Notes: generated by a model from the letters alone, not told the origin. 64,000 bases of DNA from Sphingobacterium sp. ML3W (GCF_000747525.1 NZ_CP009278.1:3968001-4032000), one strand, 5' to 3'; shown: positions 44,805-54,726, counted from the stretch's first letter. Numbers and translations are program-made.

Positions 44805-46016
44805 TTAATCCTCCACTACCAAATCCGGGTTATCTGGTCCAAAATGCTTCAACATGACAATCGGATCTGTTTTCGAATCATTTCTAATTACAACGCCCTG
44901 CATTGCTGCCATTTCCGAAACAAAAAACTCATCATAAGTCAACTGTCCGTAACGTATTAGTGCCGGTGTTTCCAACGCCCAATCATTCAACTTTCCATGC
45001 CCTTGCATCATAATCAATCCATATGCAGCATTATCCTTAATCGTAACAGTCTCTCCAGGAAAAACTGTCAATTCTTTTGCACTAAAAGCTGTGGATTTGT
45101 AACAGACCCATTTCTCACTGTAACCCTCGATTTCCATTTCCGCTTCTGGTATAACTGGTTTCGGATTCATAAATCGATTCTGCATCATGTTGGGATCCAC
45201 ATTAAGTTCCCAATCGATGATATCCATTAATGCATTGTAATCGCCTTGTTTATTTTCGGGAACACCCTTCCATAACAATTCCTCTGGAATGATGGCCTCA
45301 TTAACCAATGATTGATACATAGCAAATACATCGGAAGCTTTTTGCGGTTCATAAGTACACATACTTCCTGGCGCATGCAATAACCCTGGAGGAACATCCC
45401 ATCCCGTCCCTGGTTCTAAACGATAGGCTTGGGAATAATTGGTTATTTTATTGTCTCCTTTACTGAAGTTTTCCAAGCATTCTTTTATCTGTGCTTTAGA
45501 CGTACCGGGAGCAATTCCCATGAAGGTATAAGGAAAATCTCCTCCATGATTATTGAGCTGTGGTGGAAAATAGTAAGCTTCCGGCTTCCCCTTTTGTTCA
45601 ATCAAAGCGGCTTTCTCATCATTATGATGGATATGATGTGGCAGAGGCCCCATGTTATCAAAGAATTTGGAATACATTGGCCAACTTTGGTATTCAGACC
45701 AAAGCCGATCACCAATTAATCTCCCCTTCAGATGCGCAACACAATCCGATAGTAACAGTTGCTTCGTTTCGCCATCTTCCTCATAGACCACGAAACTAAG
45801 TCCTTCAAATTCTCCCGTCAACGGTCCGTTTTTAGCAGGAGTTGTAGAAGAAAACCATCGCTCATCAATTCCCCCGCGCTCACCACCTAATATATAATAA
45901 TCATCCGGGTGAAGTTTTATCCTTCTTCCAGGCACACAAAATGACCTCGGTACCCAATTGGGCGCCAACCTGAAGATTCCTTTTCCTTGTTCAAAAGCTT
46001 TTTCTATGTTTTCCAT
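44805..46016 (-). CDS. cupin protein resembling class I mannose-6-phosphate isomerase
   Basis: This 403-aa two-cupin protein has a metal site in PLPHHIHHNDEKAALIEQKGKPEAYYF, where HxH and the later Glu match a phosphomannose-isomerase core. TGWDVPPGLLHAPGSM supplies the distal His, and VFPGETVTIKDNAAYGLIMMQGHG forms a second cupin. It begins with FRLAPNWVPRSFCVPGRRI, a stretch shared with related Bacteroidota operon proteins as far as I can recall. The likely function is aldose-ketose isomerisation of an unphosphorylated or modified sugar. It sits mid-operon, 16 bp after the epimerase-like gene. Confidence 0.7.
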   Translation of the reverse strand: MENIEKAFEQGKGIFRLAPNWVPRSFCVPGRRIKLHPDDYYILGGERGGIDERWFSSTTPAKNGPLTGEFEGLSFVVYEEDGETKQLLLSDCVAHLKGRLIGDRLWSEYQSWPMYSKFFDNMGPLPHHIHHNDEKAALIEQKGKPEAYYFPPQLNNHGGDFPYTFMGIAPGTSKAQIKECLENFSKGDNKITNYSQAYRLEPGTGWDVPPGLLHAPGSMCTYEPQKASDVFAMYQSLVNEAIIPEELLWKGVPENKQGDYNALMDIIDWELNVDPNMMQNRFMNPKPVIPEAEMEIEGYSEKWVCYKSTAFSAKELTVFPGETVTIKDNAAYGLIMMQGHGKLNDWALETPALIRYGQLTYDEFFVSEMAAMQGVVIRNDSKTDPIVMLKHFGPDNPDLVVED

Positions 46017-46032
46017 TCCAACGTATTTATTT

Positions 46033-47106
46033 TTATATGTTTTGCATGTTATTTTTAAATGCCTGAATTGCTTCCTGTTTATCCAATATAGTTAAAGCGA
46101 GCTGATATACTTTTTTCTCCTTTGGTTTAAGAAAGACGAGCTCTTTGCATTCTCGCATCTGCTTTTGTCCCAGTGGTGGATGTGTACCAGGTTCCAAACC
46201 AGTAACATATTCACCTTGTCCCCAGTGCTGCCAATTGGTCAACCAGGGAAGTTGTTCTTTCTTAAAAGTTAGCATAACCGCAAAATTCAATTTCTCATTA
46301 AACAGACCGCATTGACAGTTTCCCTCATCGTCACTTATTGGTGATATAAATGCTGCTTCTTCTCCAGATCCTCGATGATCTTCACGCGGTTCTGGACAAA
46401 TCTTAAAATCATTGCCCTCTTTAAATATCTTATTAGACTCACCAGATTCCCGCGGTTGCCATTTTCCATTCCACAGTATTTGAGTACCGGCATCCACTAA
46501 AGGCCAACCAAAATTAAAATGGTAGAGTAACATATGTGGGGCATCGCTGTTTCCAACATTTTGTACCTCATCCTCGATATATAAGGTAGGATCTCCTAAA
46601 TAACAACGAATTGTACGAATCAGTTCAATATTATGACCCAGCGCATGTCCCTGCAGCATCTTCCCAGTAATGGACATTTCACGATCTCCATTTAACAGGT
46701 CGGGTTGTTTTATATGGATAATTTCAGCGGGGATATTACTAATCTGATCATGGAGACCTCGGCTTCCAAACGCATCCGTTTCAGGACCACCCACGTGAGT
46801 AAGTCCACAAGTGACCAACAATCCTCCTCCAAAAGTGCGTAACCAATCAGTATCTCTATCTGAAAAAGGTTGTGGTCCAGTTACCCCCAACTTACTGATC
46901 CAACTCAAGTTAAATTGGTTGAAATAAGCATCCGAAATGTCCATAGCCCTATCGATAACGACTTTAAAACGTAATCCTGTACCTGTATTGACCCAGGCAA
47001 TACGAGTACCACGTCCGCGTCCATTATCCAGTATCGAAGTTTCGATACCTCCGACCTGTGCCACATGAGACACTTTATCCAACCAATCTTTCTTTGAAAA
47101 ATCCAC
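46033..47106 (-). CDS. DUF4432 aldose 1-epimerase-like protein
   Basis: This 357-aa beta-sandwich protein is related to galactose mutarotases. Visible features are GIETSILDNGRGRGTRIAWVN, KVVIDRAMDISDAYF, GGGLLVTCGLTHVGGP, HNIELIRTIRCYLGDPTLYIEDEVQN and MLLYHFNFGWPLVD (a conserved His/Asn region), then GLEPGTHPP. The layout is that of DUF4432. These proteins probably bind a sugar or keto-sugar and catalyse anomer exchange or epimerisation. It follows the cytochrome-type dehydrogenase gene by six bases, so the two are tightly co-expressed. Confidence 0.82.
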   Translation of the reverse strand: MDFSKKDWLDKVSHVAQVGGIETSILDNGRGRGTRIAWVNTGTGLRFKVVIDRAMDISDAYFNQFNLSWISKLGVTGPQPFSDRDTDWLRTFGGGLLVTCGLTHVGGPETDAFGSRGLHDQISNIPAEIIHIKQPDLLNGDREMSITGKMLQGHALGHNIELIRTIRCYLGDPTLYIEDEVQNVGNSDAPHMLLYHFNFGWPLVDAGTQILWNGKWQPRESGESNKIFKEGNDFKICPEPREDHRGSGEEAAFISPISDDEGNCQCGLFNEKLNFAVMLTFKKEQLPWLTNWQHWGQGEYVTGLEPGTHPPLGQKQMRECKELVFLKPKEKKVYQLALTILDKQEAIQAFKNNMQNI

Positions 47107-47112
47107 TTTAAT

Positions 47113-49794
47113 TTATTTGTTTTTCTTTTTGTAAACGTCACTGTTCTCGTTTCCCCCTGCCATCAAATAGGCCATTATATCACTTAATTCCTCTGGATTT
47201 AGGACATTCAATGTTCCTGGTGGCATGATGGATACTTCCGAAACTTTGATATCCTGCACCTCTTTTTTAGCGATTTCCTTCGTTAGATGAGGTGCATATG
47301 GGTTTTGCGATATGATATAATTCTTCTCATTTTCACCCATCAGTCGTCCCATTTGCTTGGTCCCATCTTTCAAATGGAAGACCTTAGACTCATATTGATC
47401 GGAAATCACCTTGCTAGGCTCAATCATTGCTTCCAACATATCTTTGGTCGAGAAACGAGTACCCAGCTGGGTCAAGTCAGGGCCAACAGATCCACCTTCA
47501 CCTTTAATGGTATGGCAAGAAGCACAGCGCAAGGCGATAAAAAGTTCACTTCCTCGTTTGAAATTTCGTATACCAGTGTTGTCATTAATATATTTGAGGG
47601 CTGTATCAATCTTCCAGTCTCTACCCGGTCCTTTGGCACTTTCTACTTTTTCTGCCAGTCTATTACCCGATTGGCTAACCAAGGAATCTCCGGAAATCTT
47701 ATTATAATGAGCCAGTTGATCTTTACTTACATTGCCCAGAGCAATTTTCCGCGCTTTATCGATAAAGCCGATGTAGCTATTTCCACCTTTATAACCAAAC
47801 CCTTTATAGAACCATTTGAAATATTCATCATGTAACTCTGGAGTCCAGCCTGTATGAGCTGTACTCAACATCGTTGCTAAAAAAATCTGTTGCGCAGGAG
47901 GAATATTGGCCAACATGTCGGCTATATCCAAGCCATATTGTGGATTACGTAAAATTAAGTTAGAAGAACTCATAAAATTGGTGTTGGTCGAATCATCCTT
48001 TGCCGAGTATAACAGCGGCACAGTCTTACGCACGACACCCTCATCGCCAATAGCGACCAATACTTTTCCGAGTTCACGATTGACAAGGTTTATTTTCGAA
48101 GGATATAAATCCCCTAATCGTTGCGAAAGAAGGACACGTTGTGCATCAACTGGATTACCCATTCTTGCGATACTAACCTCATAGACACGTAACAAATTTA
48201 ATAACATCTGTTGCGGAAGCTTCGAAATATCAATAGTTGCCAACTTATTGAACATTTCAGCTTGAAGCGACTTATCTCCATTTCTTGCTAAAGCTAACAT
48301 CGCTTCAGTCAAGCGGACTACATTTCTCTCCTCAAATACAAGGTGTTTCCATGTTTCCACTGGTTGATGTTCCACTGCTATACGTGCCGCGTAACGGATG
48401 AAGCGATCTTGATTACCAAGGTATTTCCATACTTTTTCAACCGTACCTGGCGCCGAAAGCTTGTGGTATTGCTCGATTTCTCTACGTAAAGCAATATCTT
48501 TAGGAAGTTCCTTCTTTGTTTTATTTTCTTTGATATCAGCATGTCCTGTGTAATAAACCCGATATAAATCCGACTCCAATTTTCTACCTCCAGTCAAGAA
48601 GTATAATGCGCCATCGGGGCCAATCTCGCCATCTGTCAATGCAAGTGGAGATCCTGAGACAAATTCTTCCGCTTTTGCAGAGTAACTTGCTCCTTTTGGA
48701 TTTAACTGAACAGAATAGATAATACCGAAACTCCAGTCAAACGCCAAGAGACTATTTCTATACTTATCTGGAAATTTCGCTTTGCTAGCATACAAAAGAT
48801 TCGTTGGAGAACCCTGTCCTATATTCAAAATACCTGGAAGATTATCCGGATAACTCGGATCCCACTTACCGTTACCAGTCCGCCAACCAAATTCACCTCC
48901 GCTGATGACATGGCAAATTCTCGTTGGACGGTACCAAGGCATCCCAAAATCCCATTCCATATCCGAATCGTAGGTAAACATTTCACCATCATCATTAAAA
49001 GTAATATCAAAAGGATTTCTATATCCACCACTAATCATCTCCCAGTGTTTACCCTCTGCATCGGTCTTAGCTATCCATCCCCCAGGTTCTTTCCGATCGG
49101 TCGCATGACCCTGTGGATCTACAATATGAGGGAATAGATTATCGTGATGCCAATTTGATGGCAAACGGTATGCATCCATCTTCGGCAGATCCGTGTGATT
49201 ACCTGCAATTAAATATATAGCCGAATCTGGTCCAAGCACAACACTATGTGGTCCATGTTCACCCTCACCATTTAAGGCTAATAATTGTGTTATCTTATCC
49301 AGTTTATCATCCTGATTTGTGTCCTGTAAACGGTATAAACCACTACCTTTCGAAAACTGTTCATTAGGATTATGGTTCACCACAACATACAGACTATTGT
49401 GCGCCCACAACAACCCTTGAGCAAAACCAATCCCTACTTTCGTTGAACTGGTATCTGCAGGATTATCTGTTGGAAAATCCAATTTTTCAATCTTTGGTTT
49501 AATAGTACTATCCGAACCAATTGGCGGCAATTCTATGCGGAACAATGCACCATATTGATCGGAGGTAATCATTCTACCTTTATCATCAAAGGTCATCGCT
49601 ACCCATGATCCTTGTTTATTATCCGATGGGCTATAGATATGATCTACAGCAAAACCCTCAGGTAAAACAATTTTCTTGGTCTTTGGATTCTCATCTTTGA
49701 CACCCTCATCTTTAATCTGTTCACTACATGCTCCTGCTAAAATGAGCAGAAAAATGGCAAACAACATTAGCAGTATGTTATTAATTTTTCTCAT
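47113..49794 (-). CDS. PVC-type haem-binding dehydrogenase lipoprotein (sorbosone-dehydrogenase-like propeller + HEAT-like repeats + cytochrome c)
   Basis: This large (893-aa) envelope protein has a lipoprotein signal (LLILAGAC). Residues 45-430 form a beta-propeller like glucose/sorbosone dehydrogenases (GHATDRKEPGGWIAKTDAEG, GYRNPFDITFNDDGEMFTYD, GGEFGWRTGNG). Residues 450-700 are alpha-helical, HEAT-like repeats. The C-terminus is a cytochrome c domain with haem motif CASCH (C757, C760, H761), a GPDL segment and a possible axial Met in VSIMPPGTLN. It likely oxidises a sugar in the periplasm and passes electrons to the respiratory chain. As the first enzyme after susC/susD, it fits oxidation of the imported glycoside before DUF1080 cleavage. 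Confidence 0.87.
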   Translation of the reverse strand: MRKINNILLMLFAIFLLILAGACSEQIKDEGVKDENPKTKKIVLPEGFAVDHIYSPSDNKQGSWVAMTFDDKGRMITSDQYGALFRIELPPIGSDSTIKPKIEKLDFPTDNPADTSSTKVGIGFAQGLLWAHNSLYVVVNHNPNEQFSKGSGLYRLQDTNQDDKLDKITQLLALNGEGEHGPHSVVLGPDSAIYLIAGNHTDLPKMDAYRLPSNWHHDNLFPHIVDPQGHATDRKEPGGWIAKTDAEGKHWEMISGGYRNPFDITFNDDGEMFTYDSDMEWDFGMPWYRPTRICHVISGGEFGWRTGNGKWDPSYPDNLPGILNIGQGSPTNLLYASKAKFPDKYRNSLLAFDWSFGIIYSVQLNPKGASYSAKAEEFVSGSPLALTDGEIGPDGALYFLTGGRKLESDLYRVYYTGHADIKENKTKKELPKDIALRREIEQYHKLSAPGTVEKVWKYLGNQDRFIRYAARIAVEHQPVETWKHLVFEERNVVRLTEAMLALARNGDKSLQAEMFNKLATIDISKLPQQMLLNLLRVYEVSIARMGNPVDAQRVLLSQRLGDLYPSKINLVNRELGKVLVAIGDEGVVRKTVPLLYSAKDDSTNTNFMSSSNLILRNPQYGLDIADMLANIPPAQQIFLATMLSTAHTGWTPELHDEYFKWFYKGFGYKGGNSYIGFIDKARKIALGNVSKDQLAHYNKISGDSLVSQSGNRLAEKVESAKGPGRDWKIDTALKYINDNTGIRNFKRGSELFIALRCASCHTIKGEGGSVGPDLTQLGTRFSTKDMLEAMIEPSKVISDQYESKVFHLKDGTKQMGRLMGENEKNYIISQNPYAPHLTKEIAKKEVQDIKVSEVSIMPPGTLNVLNPEELSDIMAYLMAGGNENSDVYKKKNK

Positions 49795-49839
49795 TGTTAT
49801 TCTTTAAGCTGATATACTGTTTTGTTTATTCATCATTGA

Positions 49840-51315
49840 TTAATATCCCGTATTTTGTGGAATTCCATTGGTCAGCACTTCACGTTGTGGAATAGGAAAC
49901 AATAACTTAAAAGGTTGCACATTATAAGAAGCCGTACTCAAACGAGAAAGCCGTTTTTTCTCCTCCACTCCGTGAGCGTTTAGGACTTCTTCAGCTTTTC
50001 CTGTACGCAATAACTGATACCATCTGTGATCCTCAAAAGCAACCTCAATACGTTGTTCTTTTGCAATTGCATCCCGCAATCCTTCTTTAGTCAACCCCAT
50101 TAGCGGTTTTAGACCAGCACGTTTGCGCACCAAGTTCAGATTGGTATAAGGATCACCTACACCCGCTTCGTTTTGTGCCTCTGCCAATAGCAACAGTACA
50201 TGACCATAGCGATATATTGGCCAATTTTCATTGGATCGTCCATCTTCAATATACGGTGCATGGTAAAACTTTTTGATAAAAGGTATTTTCCCACCAAATG
50301 CGACAGCCTCTTGATATTGTGTATTTGAAGGGTCGTCAAACAAGGCAATTGATTTATCTTTTCGAACATCACCAGTCTCATACAAATTGTAGATACTAGG
50401 TGTCGGAATATTGGATCCCCCCAGATTACCAGAATATCCCACTAATTTCAGCTTCCCATTTCGTGGTCCAAACATATAGATGAAATTACTGTTTTCCCCC
50501 TCCACGGATTGATCATACTGCACTTCAAATATGGACTCTTCATTATTTTTATTATTCGGATTGAAACAGTTTGCATAATCAGGCAATAAAGCATAGCCCA
50601 ATTTGGTAACCTCCTGAAAAGTTGAAGCTGCTTCAGCATATTGCTTTCTTGTCAAATACACATCTCCCAATAATGTCAATGCAGCACCCTTCGTAATTCG
50701 TCCTGCATTATTCTTATCATAACTATCCGGGAGACTCGCTACCGCATCTTTAGCATGCTGCACGATTACCGAGTACACCTCATCCACCGATGCTTTTCCA
50801 TCTTTAAAAGCATCAGTAGGATTTGCCACTTCCGTAGTATGTAATGGGATTTCCCCAAACAAGCGTACCAAATGGAAATATGTCAATGCCTGTATAAATT
50901 TCACCTCACCAATATATCGCTTTTTCAACCCCTCATCGGTAAAAGGGACTTTATCAATGCGACTTAAAATCACATTAGACTCTTGCACCACGCTATATAA
51001 TGTTGCCCAGATTGTATTAATATAAGTATTCGAAGAGGTTATTAAAAATTCATCGATCTCTTCCCTTTGCTGTGTTCCTCTATCCGTCTCATCATACTGA
51101 TAGTTGGTATTATCCGAAACCATTTCGGTCATGGCCCAAAAATCACTTGTATACAAACCTTGCAAGCGGCCGTACACTCCATTTACAGCACGAAGGACCT
51201 GTCCTTCATTTTCATAGTAATTATCACCGCTAGAAAAGCTGTAAGGTTTAACATCTAGTAGGTGATTACATGAGGATAGACTCAGTAATCCAAAAGCCAA
51301 TAAAATATATTTCAT
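49840..51315 (-). CDS. SusD/RagB-family lipoprotein
   Basis: This 491-aa surface lipoprotein has a signal MKYILLAFGLLSLSSC followed by NHLLDVKPYSF and YYENEGQVLRAVNGVYGRLQG, the usual SusD N-terminus. TPR-like helices follow (VKFIQALTYFHLVRLFGEIPLHT), then YRYGHVLLLLAEAQNEAG, LVRKRAGLKPL and IEVAFEDHRWYQLLRTG, ending LFPIPQREVLTNGIPQNTGY. I start at the inner ATG; two residues upstream are possible. It caps the SusC channel encoded just upstream (10-16 bp gap). The presence of keto-sugar enzymes downstream suggests the ligand is a glycoside or disaccharide. Confidence 0.92.
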   Translation of the reverse strand: MKYILLAFGLLSLSSCNHLLDVKPYSFSSGDNYYENEGQVLRAVNGVYGRLQGLYTSDFWAMTEMVSDNTNYQYDETDRGTQQREEIDEFLITSSNTYINTIWATLYSVVQESNVILSRIDKVPFTDEGLKKRYIGEVKFIQALTYFHLVRLFGEIPLHTTEVANPTDAFKDGKASVDEVYSVIVQHAKDAVASLPDSYDKNNAGRITKGAALTLLGDVYLTRKQYAEAASTFQEVTKLGYALLPDYANCFNPNNKNNEESIFEVQYDQSVEGENSNFIYMFGPRNGKLKLVGYSGNLGGSNIPTPSIYNLYETGDVRKDKSIALFDDPSNTQYQEAVAFGGKIPFIKKFYHAPYIEDGRSNENWPIYRYGHVLLLLAEAQNEAGVGDPYTNLNLVRKRAGLKPLMGLTKEGLRDAIAKEQRIEVAFEDHRWYQLLRTGKAEEVLNAHGVEEKKRLSRLSTASYNVQPFKLLFPIPQREVLTNGIPQNTGY

Positions 51316-51331
51316 GTTCATAACTGTAGAC

Positions 51332-54300
51332 TTAAAAATTGAAATTCAATCCGAGAGTATAGATTCTTGGAACCGGATAGGCCGAATAGTCAAGGCCCTG
51401 TACTAATGGACTAATATCACCTCTATTGATATTGGTCCCTTCTGGGTTACCATCATATCCTGTGATCAAGAAAGGATTCTGAATATTTCCATAGACCCTG
51501 ATATCCTTGATTACCCCTTTGATACTTTTAGAAAATGTATACCCTAAAGTGATGTTACGGACCCATACATAATCTGTTTTTTCAACAAATAGCGAGTGCG
51601 TATCGCGATACATAACACGACCTCTACCGGTACCATTTGTAGTTGGAACTAACCCACTACCTGGATTATCTTCAGAGCGCCAGCGGTCTGCCACCTCTTT
51701 CCGTACATTGAATACCCCATCAATATTATCCGTATAAAAACGAGTAGCATGCAACATCTCTTGTCCCATAGCACCTACCATCATAAACCGCAGGTCTAAG
51801 TTTTTATAAGAAAGTGTATTGGTCATGCCCCAAGTAAAATCGGGATAAGGATTACCGATTACGTCAAAATCATCATTCGGTGTTATCTCGCCATCGCCAT
51901 TGACATCCCGCATACGCAAGTTACCTGGGATAGCTCCCGGAAAGGCTGCGTATTTATCTAAATCTGCTTGATTTTGATAAATTCCTTCAACCACATAACC
52001 GATAATCATCCCTACAGGTTGACCGATACGAGTGACGTTGGTAAAGTTACCTTCAGAGCTCGCTCCTGAATAAATAGGATCAGTGCTTCTTCCTAATGCA
52101 ATTACTTTGTTTCTATTGAATGAAATATTAAAATCGGTGTTCCATTTAAAATTATCATGCACGATGTTAGCCGAACTTAACGAAAATTCAAATCCGGTAT
52201 TCTCCACATCACCACGATTTTCCGTTACAGATGCAAATCCAGAAGACTGCGGAATCGGCGTATTAAGCAATAAATCTAGCGTATTACGCTTATAATAGTT
52301 CGCAGTAAATGTCAAGCGGTTATTTAAAGTTGCAAAATCCAAACCGATGTTTAGTTCTTTCATCTTTTCCCACCCTAAATAACTGTTTCCTAAACTGTTC
52401 ATAATACGACCTGGTGCTAAACTTCCACCAAATACATAATTGCCTGTCCCGATACTGCTTAATGGTGCATAGTTAGAGATATTAAAGTTACCACTTCGTC
52501 CATAAGAGGCTCTTAATTTTAACTCATCCACCCAAGTCACATCTTTCAAGAAATTTTCTTCGGATGCTCGCCAACCCAATGCAACGGACGGGAAAGACCC
52601 CCATTGATTATCCCTACCAAATCTAGATGAACCATCCGAACGAAAAGATGCCGTCAAGATATACCGCTCTTTATAAGTATAATTTACCCTTGCCAAATAA
52701 GAGATCAATGCCCAGTCTTCAATACCGGTACCACCTGTAATGCGGGCGGCTCCATTTAAGGTCTGGATATCATCATCCGGGAACTGTGAACCGTTAAATC
52801 CTGCAGATTTATCTTTTTGAGACTGCACGGAATAACCTGCCAAGGCATTAATGCTATGACCATTTTCCGATCTATAATCATAAGTCAAGGTATTTTCATT
52901 AGCCCAGTTGATATATTGACCACGGGTGTAGTTACCACTCGGAATAGACAGGCCAGGTGCATTTTGGTTTGGTATCGTAGATGGACGGAAGTATTCTCCA
53001 CTTTCATCTTGATAATCGACGTTAAAAGTCGTCTTAAACTTGAGATTGGCAAGTATGCTGTATTCAGCATAGGTGCTCATCAACATTTTCAGTTTATTAC
53101 TCTTATCTACACGCTGATTCAAAAACATAACCGGATTGGGGTTACCAAAAGCCCCTGGTGAAACGATATAGGGATTGTACGTACCGTCTGCGTTATAGAT
53201 GCTGGAAACTGGCGTCGCAATTTCAAAAAACTCATCCCTCCCTTGTCCACTAACACCACCTTTAAGGTAAGAAATAGTTGGTGCGATGTTCATTCCCAAT
53301 TTTAACTTATTAGCAATATTGCCATCGACATTGGCCCGAACAGAGAACCTTTCAAAACCTGTATTGAGCATGACTCCGGACTGATTCAAATAGCCTGCAG
53401 AGATAAAAGAACGTACCTGTTCATTACCACCACTAAGGCTCACATTGAAATCCGACATCGGTGCGATTCGGGTGACCGCATCATACCAGTCGACACCAGC
53501 CCCCAAAGCTGCAGGATTCCGATATTCTTCTGGAATATCATTTATTGTTGGTTCACGACCTTCCTCAAATCGAATTTTATCTTCAATAGACTCTTTGCGA
53601 AACTGAGCGAACTCCGATGCATTCATCATACTGGGTCTTCCTTTTTGTGGCACTTGTTGCAAACCAGTACTTGCCGCAACACTGATTTGCAGTTTTCCAA
53701 CAGCACCTTTTTTTGTGTTGATTAAGATAACACCATTAGACCCCCTCGATCCGTAAATTGCTGTTGCCGAAGCATCTTTTAATACCGTCATAGATTCAAT
53801 ATCGCTGGGATTGATCGCAGTCAATGGATTAGATCGTTCACTTGAAGTAGAAGGAACTGGAAATCCATCAATGACATATAAAGGTGATGCCCCCGCTCCA
53901 ATGGCACCAATACCCCGGATACGGATCCTGGGTCCACCTCCGGGCGTACCATTAGAGGTACTGACCTGAACGCCAGAAATCTGGCCAGTCAAGGCTTGAT
54001 CAGGACTGGCAATCGCTTGTCCACGTACGTTATTCATGGAAACTGAAGCAATCGATCCAGTAACATCCTTTTTCTGTTGACTACCGTAGCCCACCACGAC
54101 CACTTCATCGATTTCTTGAGATGAGTTTATTAAAGTCACATGCTGTTCTCCTGACTTTTTAACCTCGATTTCTTGATTGGTATAACCTATATTTCGGAAT
54201 GATAAAGTTTGTCCCTTATTTAGGGTTATCTCATAATGACCATTCTCATCGGTAGAAGTGGCTGTATCGGTACCTTTCACCCGTATCGTAACGCCAGGAA

Positions 54301-54616
54301 TAGGACGTCCTTCCGCATCACGGACGATGCCGCTAACGGTAAACTGTTCCTGAATACTAACACTCGTTACCCCCGAATTATTTTCAAATAGTCTCCCATG
54401 ATTTGATACCAAATCAGCTTTAATACCCACAGTCCCTGCTACTGAAATATGAGCAGAAGACAGCTGTATGAAAAAGATACCTGGAAACAATAGTGATACC
54501 TTCAAAAGACTAGATCGCCCCCGAAGGAAATTTGGATATTTTTCAGTCTGCGCAATGCGTAAATTATTGACTGTAAAATTCTTAGTTATTTTTTTGTTAA
54601 ATTGATCATATTGCAT
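51332..54616 (-). CDS. SusC/RagA-family TonB-dependent outer-membrane transporter
   Basis: This 1094-aa importer has a long basic N-terminus of about 38 residues preceding the hydrophobic signal core (LLKVSLLFPGIFFIQLSSAH), as in many Sphingobacteriaceae SusC proteins. Residues 95-180 form the carboxypeptidase-regulatory-like domain (FTVSGIVRDAEGRPIPGVTI). The plug follows (KKDVTGSIASVSM, YVIDGFPVPS, DASATAIYGSRGSNGVI), then the barrel ending IYTLGLNFNF. No STN domain, sigma factor or hybrid two-component regulator is adjacent. It is the first gene of the operon. A plus-strand promoter overlaps its start codon, so control by an antisense RNA is likely. Confidence 0.93.
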   Translation of the reverse strand: MQYDQFNKKITKNFTVNNLRIAQTEKYPNFLRGRSSLLKVSLLFPGIFFIQLSSAHISVAGTVGIKADLVSNHGRLFENNSGVTSVSIQEQFTVSGIVRDAEGRPIPGVTIRVKGTDTATSTDENGHYEITLNKGQTLSFRNIGYTNQEIEVKKSGEQHVTLINSSQEIDEVVVVGYGSQQKKDVTGSIASVSMNNVRGQAIASPDQALTGQISGVQVSTSNGTPGGGPRIRIRGIGAIGAGASPLYVIDGFPVPSTSSERSNPLTAINPSDIESMTVLKDASATAIYGSRGSNGVILINTKKGAVGKLQISVAASTGLQQVPQKGRPSMMNASEFAQFRKESIEDKIRFEEGREPTINDIPEEYRNPAALGAGVDWYDAVTRIAPMSDFNVSLSGGNEQVRSFISAGYLNQSGVMLNTGFERFSVRANVDGNIANKLKLGMNIAPTISYLKGGVSGQGRDEFFEIATPVSSIYNADGTYNPYIVSPGAFGNPNPVMFLNQRVDKSNKLKMLMSTYAEYSILANLKFKTTFNVDYQDESGEYFRPSTIPNQNAPGLSIPSGNYTRGQYINWANENTLTYDYRSENGHSINALAGYSVQSQKDKSAGFNGSQFPDDDIQTLNGAARITGGTGIEDWALISYLARVNYTYKERYILTASFRSDGSSRFGRDNQWGSFPSVALGWRASEENFLKDVTWVDELKLRASYGRSGNFNISNYAPLSSIGTGNYVFGGSLAPGRIMNSLGNSYLGWEKMKELNIGLDFATLNNRLTFTANYYKRNTLDLLLNTPIPQSSGFASVTENRGDVENTGFEFSLSSANIVHDNFKWNTDFNISFNRNKVIALGRSTDPIYSGASSEGNFTNVTRIGQPVGMIIGYVVEGIYQNQADLDKYAAFPGAIPGNLRMRDVNGDGEITPNDDFDVIGNPYPDFTWGMTNTLSYKNLDLRFMMVGAMGQEMLHATRFYTDNIDGVFNVRKEVADRWRSEDNPGSGLVPTTNGTGRGRVMYRDTHSLFVEKTDYVWVRNITLGYTFSKSIKGVIKDIRVYGNIQNPFLITGYDGNPEGTNINRGDISPLVQGLDYSAYPVPRIYTLGLNFNF

Positions 54617-54623
54617 AACTTTG
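54593..54623 (+). promoter_or_regulatory. complete Bacteroidota promoter, antisense to the susC start
   Basis: TTTG at 54593-54596, 19 bp spacing, then TAACTTTG at 54616-54623, matching the TTTG / 19-21 bp / TAnnTTTG consensus in every position. It points away from susC, and its -7 box begins on the first base of the susC ATG. Confidence 0.6.
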
Positions 54624-54629
54624 CAAGGT

Positions 54630-54726
54630 TTGATGGTTTTAAGATTAAGAGTTCGACACTCTACTATTAATTTTATATAAGGCCTTAGATGAATACCGAT
54701 GGTGCTACAACACTATCGGGTTTTTA
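54630..54726 (+). ncRNA. predicted antisense small RNA against the susC leader
   Basis: A transcript starting about 7 bp after the -7 box at 54616 and ending at the T run of the hairpin at 54696-54726 would be about 95 nt long. It would be complementary to the 5' leader of the minus-strand susC mRNA. No ORF lies within it. Cis-antisense sRNAs next to susC homologues are known to repress polysaccharide utilisation loci in Bacteroides (the DonS type). Start and end are inferred from promoter and terminator only. Confidence 0.45.
54696..54726 (+). terminator. rho-independent terminator of the predicted antisense RNA
   Basis: CCGATGGTG (54696-54704) pairs with CACTATCGG (54711-54719) with one G-U pair and a 6-nt loop, followed by GTTTTTATT. 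No plus-strand protein gene lies upstream, so it must end a non-coding transcript, or be part of the susC leader if read on the minus strand. Confidence 0.6.
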
